A stretch of DNA of 64,000 nt from Odiellus spinosus (lineage: Eukaryota; Arthropoda; Arachnida; Opiliones; Phalangiidae), in NCBI GenBank assembly GCA_963920705.1, contig OY987226.1, positions 6,140,501 to 6,204,500 on the forward strand, in the 5' to 3' direction. A program made the translations under genes and the position numbers. Below are positions 59,570 to 64,000 of this stretch, piece by piece (the stretch's first letter is position 1; the number at the start of each line of letters is the position of its first letter). The notes under the pieces are model-generated. The model saw nothing but the letters and a program-made list of their open reading frames with translations, did not search any database and was not told the origin of the DNA.

Positions 59570-59874
59570 GTTATATCTGTTGAAGACTGGAGAATCTTTA
59601 TGTACTTCTAATTGGTTCTATTTTGTGTTTCACTTACATTGAAACTTAACCAAACTTTAGAAATTAATTGAAACGCCAAATATGTGTCCAATAATTATGG
59701 GAAACTTCTCTACGTGTTTTTAGCGTAATGATTCTGAAAATAAACAAAACTGAGTTTACTTCATATCCTATTTTCCCTTTAAAATATGTTCTACCTCGGA
59801 AAGAGTTATTTTTGTTTTGGCTTTTAGCCGCGAAAATGCCTCGGTGAAAATTAGCCATTATATTCAGAGTTTAA

Positions 59875-60373
59875 AGGGAGCCTAAAGAAAGCCCTATTTT
59901 GTTGATAAAAAAGAAATACTGTAATTTAAAAGTCCCTTCCAAAAATTTTTTTAGTCTACTTAATTACTCCAAAATTAAGGTTTAAAGTCGCAGTTTACCA
60001 TCTCCCCCGAATTATTTAAATCATCCATAATTTTGTTCCATGTAGCGAAGCGGATACTAGCCAATCAGAATTTTACCTTGGGAGAATCTTGTTTTGTTAG
60101 ATGGCGCCACTATCTCCAAAGGGGGTTATGAAAAACATTGTTTTGCATGAATTGATATAGATTTTTATGGGAAATGTGTCGCCACTTTTGAAATAAAAAG
60201 ATTTGATTGGCTTGGATCCCCTTCTCCCTGAGCATGATTCAAAATGGTGCTCGATATGTAATGGCGCTCTCGCAATTTAAGATTATTTTTTTGAACTGTA
60301 TAACATTTTTATGGTCTAAGTAATCTAAAAATTAATTTGTCGCTTATTACATTCGATTTTCTTCAGTCTCCCT
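59875..60373 (+). mobile_element. Element J: about 499-bp TTAA-flanked element
   Basis: Left AGGGAGCCTAAAGAAA, right TTTTCTTCAGTCTCCCT, an imperfect inverted pair, with TTAA outside both (59871-59874, 60374-60377). No coding sequence recognised. Only one copy here. Confidence 0.55.
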
Positions 60374-60377
60374 TTAA

Positions 60378-61379
60378 TAAATTTAATTTATTATGGTTCT
60401 TGTAGCGGCTTATAACGACCCAATATTAGTATTGGAAAACTAGTTTTTCTAAGCGATATTGAAGTATTATGAGTCAATAATAGATAAAATTCAAAATCAA
60501 GCTCGCTCAGAGGCTCAAAATGATTTGACTGTGTATGAAATGAAAACACAAAATACTTGTTACTATAATTATTCCTGTTGAATAAATATCTTCAACATAA
60601 TTAAAAAAAAAAAACTGATAAATTACCAGTGATAATTATCAGTGATAATGAAATGAAACTTAATTGTACATAATAGAATATCTGTAAATATTTTTTTTTT
60701 TCATTTCAAAATGGTTACAATGCTATAACGTAATCAAATCGCATTACAATATATACATTTTACTTAAAACCAAAAATATCCCAATGAATATTTGCACCAA
60801 ACCCCCTTTAAATAAATAGACTTGCAAATATAATATTATAACAAAAGATATATATATGAAAGGACTCTGAAAGAATATAATTTGTCGCGCAGGTGAAAAA
60901 CGTTGTATTCCATAATTCGTTACATAAAATACATTTTTATACAAAGTATCAAGTCTGCGTTTGCGTTATTTTAATAAGTAAAGGCGCGTTTTCAATGAAG
61001 ATTTTTTTAGCCAAGAACTGATCTGAAGTTCAAGCTTTTCGTTAAGAGGCTTCGAGTGACAGAGAAGCGGGTATCTAAATGGATTTGATACAAACTTCTT
61101 TTCGAAAAGCAAAAGCTAGAAAAACGATGACTGAAAACTGGGCTCAACCTTTTACTTTTGAAAACTGAAAATAAATCTAGAATAGTATAAAATTCCCTTT
61201 GAAGAAGATGGTCACCAGCCCAAGTACATAAGAGAAGCAGATAACACTTCACCCAATTTCCCGGAACCTTTTCACTTCATTTTTGTAGTTATTGAGCAAC
61301 ATCTCTCATATTCATTTTATAATTAGAGTTTTTAAAAATCCAAAGAAGTTTTTCAAGTCTAGTCTTCAAAGAACAATAT
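60378..61379. other. Gene-free DNA before the satellite block
   Basis: AT-rich with short A and T runs (60602, 60693). No element or gene seen. Confidence 0.55.
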
Positions 61380-61535
61380 TTCAAGAGTATGCCTAGTTTT
61401 AAAAAAGGTATACAAAAAGTTATTCAAAAAGTTATTCAAAAGTAGTTTTTCAGAAGTTTTTCAAGAGTAGTTTTCAAAGAGCAGTTTTTCTGGAGTAGTT
61501 TTTATTAGTAGTTTTTAAGAGTAGAGTAGTTTTCC
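61380..61535. repeat. Degenerate 16-18-bp repeat leading into T4
   Basis: Recurring AAAGTTATTCAAAAGTTATT, GTAGTTTTTCAAGAGTAG and TTTTCAAAGAGCAG words. They resemble the T4 unit (TTATTTTCAAAGGG) and may be its worn edge or ancestor. Confidence 0.6.
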
Positions 61536-61565
61536 AAGGGGTGCAAAAATTAAAAAAAAAAAGGA

Positions 61566-62745
61566 TGTGATATTTTCAAAGCGTGTGTTATTTTCAAAGG
61601 GCGTGTTATTTTCAAAGGGCGTGTTATTTTCAAAGGGCGTGTTATTTTCAAAGGGCGTGTTATTTTCAAAGGGCGTGTTATTTTCAAAGGGCGTGTTATT
61701 TTCAAAGGGCGTGTTATTTTCAAAGGGCGTGTTATTTTCAAAGGGCGTGTTATTTTCAAAGGGCGTGTTATTTTCAAAGGGCGTGTTATTTTCAAAGGGC
61801 GTGTTATTTTCAAAGGGCGTGTTATTTTCAAAGGGCGTGTTATTTTCAAAGGGCGTTTTATTTTCAAAGGGCGTTTTATTTTCAAAGGGCGTTTTATTTT
61901 CAAAGGGCGTTTTATTTTCAAAGGGCGTTTTATTTTCAAAGGGCGTTTTATTTTCAAAGGGCGTTTTATTTTCAAAGGGCGTTTTATTTTCAAAGGGCGT
62001 TTTATTTTCAAAGGGCGTTTTATTTTCAAAGGGCGTGTTATTTTCAAAGGGCGTGTTATTTTCAAAGGGCGTGTTATTTTCAAAGGGCGTGTTATTTTCA
62101 AAGGGCGTGTTATTTTCAAAGGGCGTGTTATTTTCAAAGGGCGTGTTATTTTCAAAGGGCGTGTTATTTTCAAAGGGCGTGTTATTTTCAAAGGGCGTGT
62201 TATTTTCAAAGGGCGTGTTATTTTCAAAGGGCGTGTTATTTTCAAAGGGCGTGTTATTTTCAAAGGGCGTGTTATTTTCAAAGGGCGTGTTATTTTCAAA
62301 GGGCGTGTTATTTTCAAAGGGCGTGTTATTTTCAAAGGGCGTGTTATTTTCAAAGGGCGTGTTATTTTCAAAGGGCGTGTTATTTTCAAAGGGCGTGTTA
62401 TTTTCAAAGGGCGTGTTATTTTCAAAGGGCGTTTTATTTTCAAAGGGCGTTTTATTTTCAAAGGGCGTTTTATTTTCAAAGGGCGTTTTATTTTCAAAGG
62501 GCGTTTTATTTTCAAAGGGCGTTTTATTTTCAAAGGGCGTTTTATTTTCAAAGGGCGTTTTATTTTCAAAGGGCGTTTTATTTTCAAAGGGCGTTTTATT
62601 TTCAAAGGGCGTTTTATTTTCAAAGGGCGTTTTATTTTCAAAGGGCGTTTTATTTTCAAAGGGCGTTTTATTTTCAAAGGGCGTTTTATTTTCAAAGGGC
62701 GTTTTATTTTCAAAGGGCGTTTTATTTTCAAAGGGCGTTTTATTA
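61566..62745. repeat. Satellite T4, 18-bp unit, about 65 copies
   Basis: Unit TTATTTTCAAAGGGCGTG or the variant with GCGTTT. Variants come in four blocks: G type to about 61850, T type to about 62030, G type to about 62428, T type to 62745. The period is exactly 18 throughout, so frames stay open on both strands for nearly 400 codons; these are not genes. Confidence 0.97.
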
Positions 62746-62769
62746 ATTATTAATTTTTATTTTTTTACA

Positions 62770-63615
62770 ATAATACAAGGGGTGTATTTATCGTTTATTT
62801 TTTTTTTACAGGGGGTGTATTTATCGTTTATTTTTTTTTACAGGGGGTGTATTTATCGTTTATTTTTTTTTACAGGGGGTGTATTTATCGTTTATTTTTT
62901 TTACAGGGGGTGTATTTATAGTATATTTTTTTTTTACAGGGGGTGTATTTATCGTTTATTTTTTTTTTACAGGGGGTGTATTTATCGTTTATTTTTTTTA
63001 CAGGGGGTGTATTTATCGTATATTTTTTTTTACAGGGGGTATATTTATCGTTTATTTTTTTACAGGGGGTGTATTTATCGTTTATTTTTTTTTACAGGGG
63101 ATGTATTTATCGTTTATTTTTTTTTACAGGGGGTGTATTTATCGTTTATTTTTTTTTACAGGGGGTGTATTTATCGTTTATTTTTTTTTTACAGGGGGTG
63201 TATTTATCGTTTATTTTTTTTTACAGGGGGTGTATTTATCGTTTATTTTTTTTACAGGGGGTGTATTTATCGTTTTTTTTTTTACAGGGGGTGTATTTAT
63301 CGTTTATTTTTTTTACAGGGGGTGTATTTATCGTTTATTTTTTTTACAGAGGGTGTATTTATCGTTTATTTTTTTTACAGGGGGTGTATTTATCGTTTAT
63401 TTTATTTTTACAGGGGGTGTATTTATCGTTTATTTTTTTTTACAGGGGGTGTATTTATCGTTTATTTTTTTTTTACAGGGGGTGTATTTATCGTTTATTT
63501 TATTTTTACAGGGGGTGTATTTATCGTTTATTTTTTTTTACAGGGGGTGTATTTATCGTTTATTTTTTACAGGGGGTGTATTTATCGTTTATTTTTTTAC
63601 AGGGGGTGTATTTAT
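62770..63615. repeat. Satellite T5, about 30-bp unit, about 27 copies
   Basis: Unit ACAGGGGGTGTATTTATCGT + TTA and a T run of six to nine. The T run makes the period vary from about 27 to 32. Each unit reads as a T tract followed by ACAG|G. Confidence 0.95.
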
Positions 63616-63616
63616 T

Positions 63617-63839
63617 ATTTTCTCAATCTCAATTTTCTCAATCTCAATTTTCTCAATCTCAATTTTCTCAATCTCAATTTTCTCAATCTCAATTTTCTCA
63701 ATCTCAATTTTCTCAATCTCAATTTTCTCAATCTCAATTTTCTCAATCTCAATTTTCTCAATCTCAATTTTCTCAATCTCAATTTTCTCAATCTCAATTT
63801 TCTCAATCTCAATTTTCTCAATCTCAATTTTCTCAATCT
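63617..63839. repeat. Satellite T6, 15-bp unit, about 14 copies, inside T5
   Basis: Unit TTTTCTCAATCTCAA, nearly perfect. It begins directly after a T5 unit (GTGTATTTATTATTTTCTC) and T5 resumes right after it. Confidence 0.95.
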
Positions 63840-64000
63840 TCTTTTTTTTACAGGGGGTGTATTTATTATTTATTTTTTTACAGGGGGTGTATTTATTATT
63901 TATTTATATTTTTTACAGGGGGTGTATTTATTATTTATTTATTTTTTTTAACAGGGGGTGTTCTTATTTATTTTTTTACAGGGGGTGTATTAATTTATTT
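63840..64000. repeat. Satellite T5, second segment, runs off the window
   Basis: Five more ACAGGGGGTGTATTTATTAT units. Here ATTATT replaces the ATCGTT common in the first segment; the last unit of the first segment already has ATTATT. Confidence 0.92.

Noticed and set aside
61567-63951. Very long open frames across the satellites, including one of 794 codons
   Set aside because: They consist of 6-, 10- and 5-residue repeats dictated by 18-, 30- and 15-bp units, are open on several frames and both strands, and show no start context or domain.

Overview
This is a stretch of AT-rich animal nuclear DNA, most likely from an insect. The case rests on one spliced gene with GT-AG introns, namely SLO2, the insect counterpart of the vertebrate KCNT1/KCNT2 (Slack/Slick) sodium-activated potassium channels. 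The rest is non-coding DNA full of short inverted-repeat transposons and minisatellites. I see no bacterial-type operon, tRNA, rRNA or CRISPR array. The insect order cannot be fixed from this window; a beetle or another holometabolous insect is a guess.

Layout. About 1-22.7 kb is gene-free: six copies of a roughly 400-bp palindromic TTAA-flanked element (family A) lie between 0.7 and 15.7 kb, together with minisatellites at 7.1-7.8 kb (23-24-bp unit), 13.3-13.5 kb (21 bp), 14.1-14.5 kb (about 32 bp, degenerate) and 16.8-17.8 kb (24-25 bp). About 22.7-23.15 kb is a CpG-rich patch ending in a good splice donor, a candidate promoter plus non-coding first exon. The SLO2 coding sequence runs on the + strand from 30749 to 55563 in 25 exons. 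I joined them by hand; every junction keeps frame and follows the KCNT family order (N-terminus, S1-S6 with a TVGYGD filter, RCK1, linker, RCK2, C-terminal tail), giving about 1330 residues. Intron 1 (8.9 kb) and intron 9 (5.4 kb) carry most of the transposon insertions. From 55.6 to 61.4 kb the DNA is again gene-free with several inverted-repeat elements, and 61.5-64.0 kb is a compound satellite: an 18-bp array, then an about 30-bp array that is interrupted by a 15-bp array.

Mobile elements. Three different short element families (C at four sites, D at two, G at one) all have CAGAAG/CAAGAA-type ends and all seven whole copies are flanked by exact 7-bp target duplications, so they look like products of one transposase group. 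A second set (families A, B, J and perhaps F) has AGGGA-type ends bordered by TTAA, as in piggyBac/Kolobok-type elements. No transposase gene is present, so all are non-autonomous here. No LTR or virus-derived element was recognised.

Most notable for biology: two tandem splice donors 6 bp apart at the end of SLO2 exon 17 would add or omit Tyr-Arg exactly where the rat Slack sodium-binding motif lies, and a CAGCAG tandem acceptor at exon 16 would add or omit one Ala in the RCK1-RCK2 linker.
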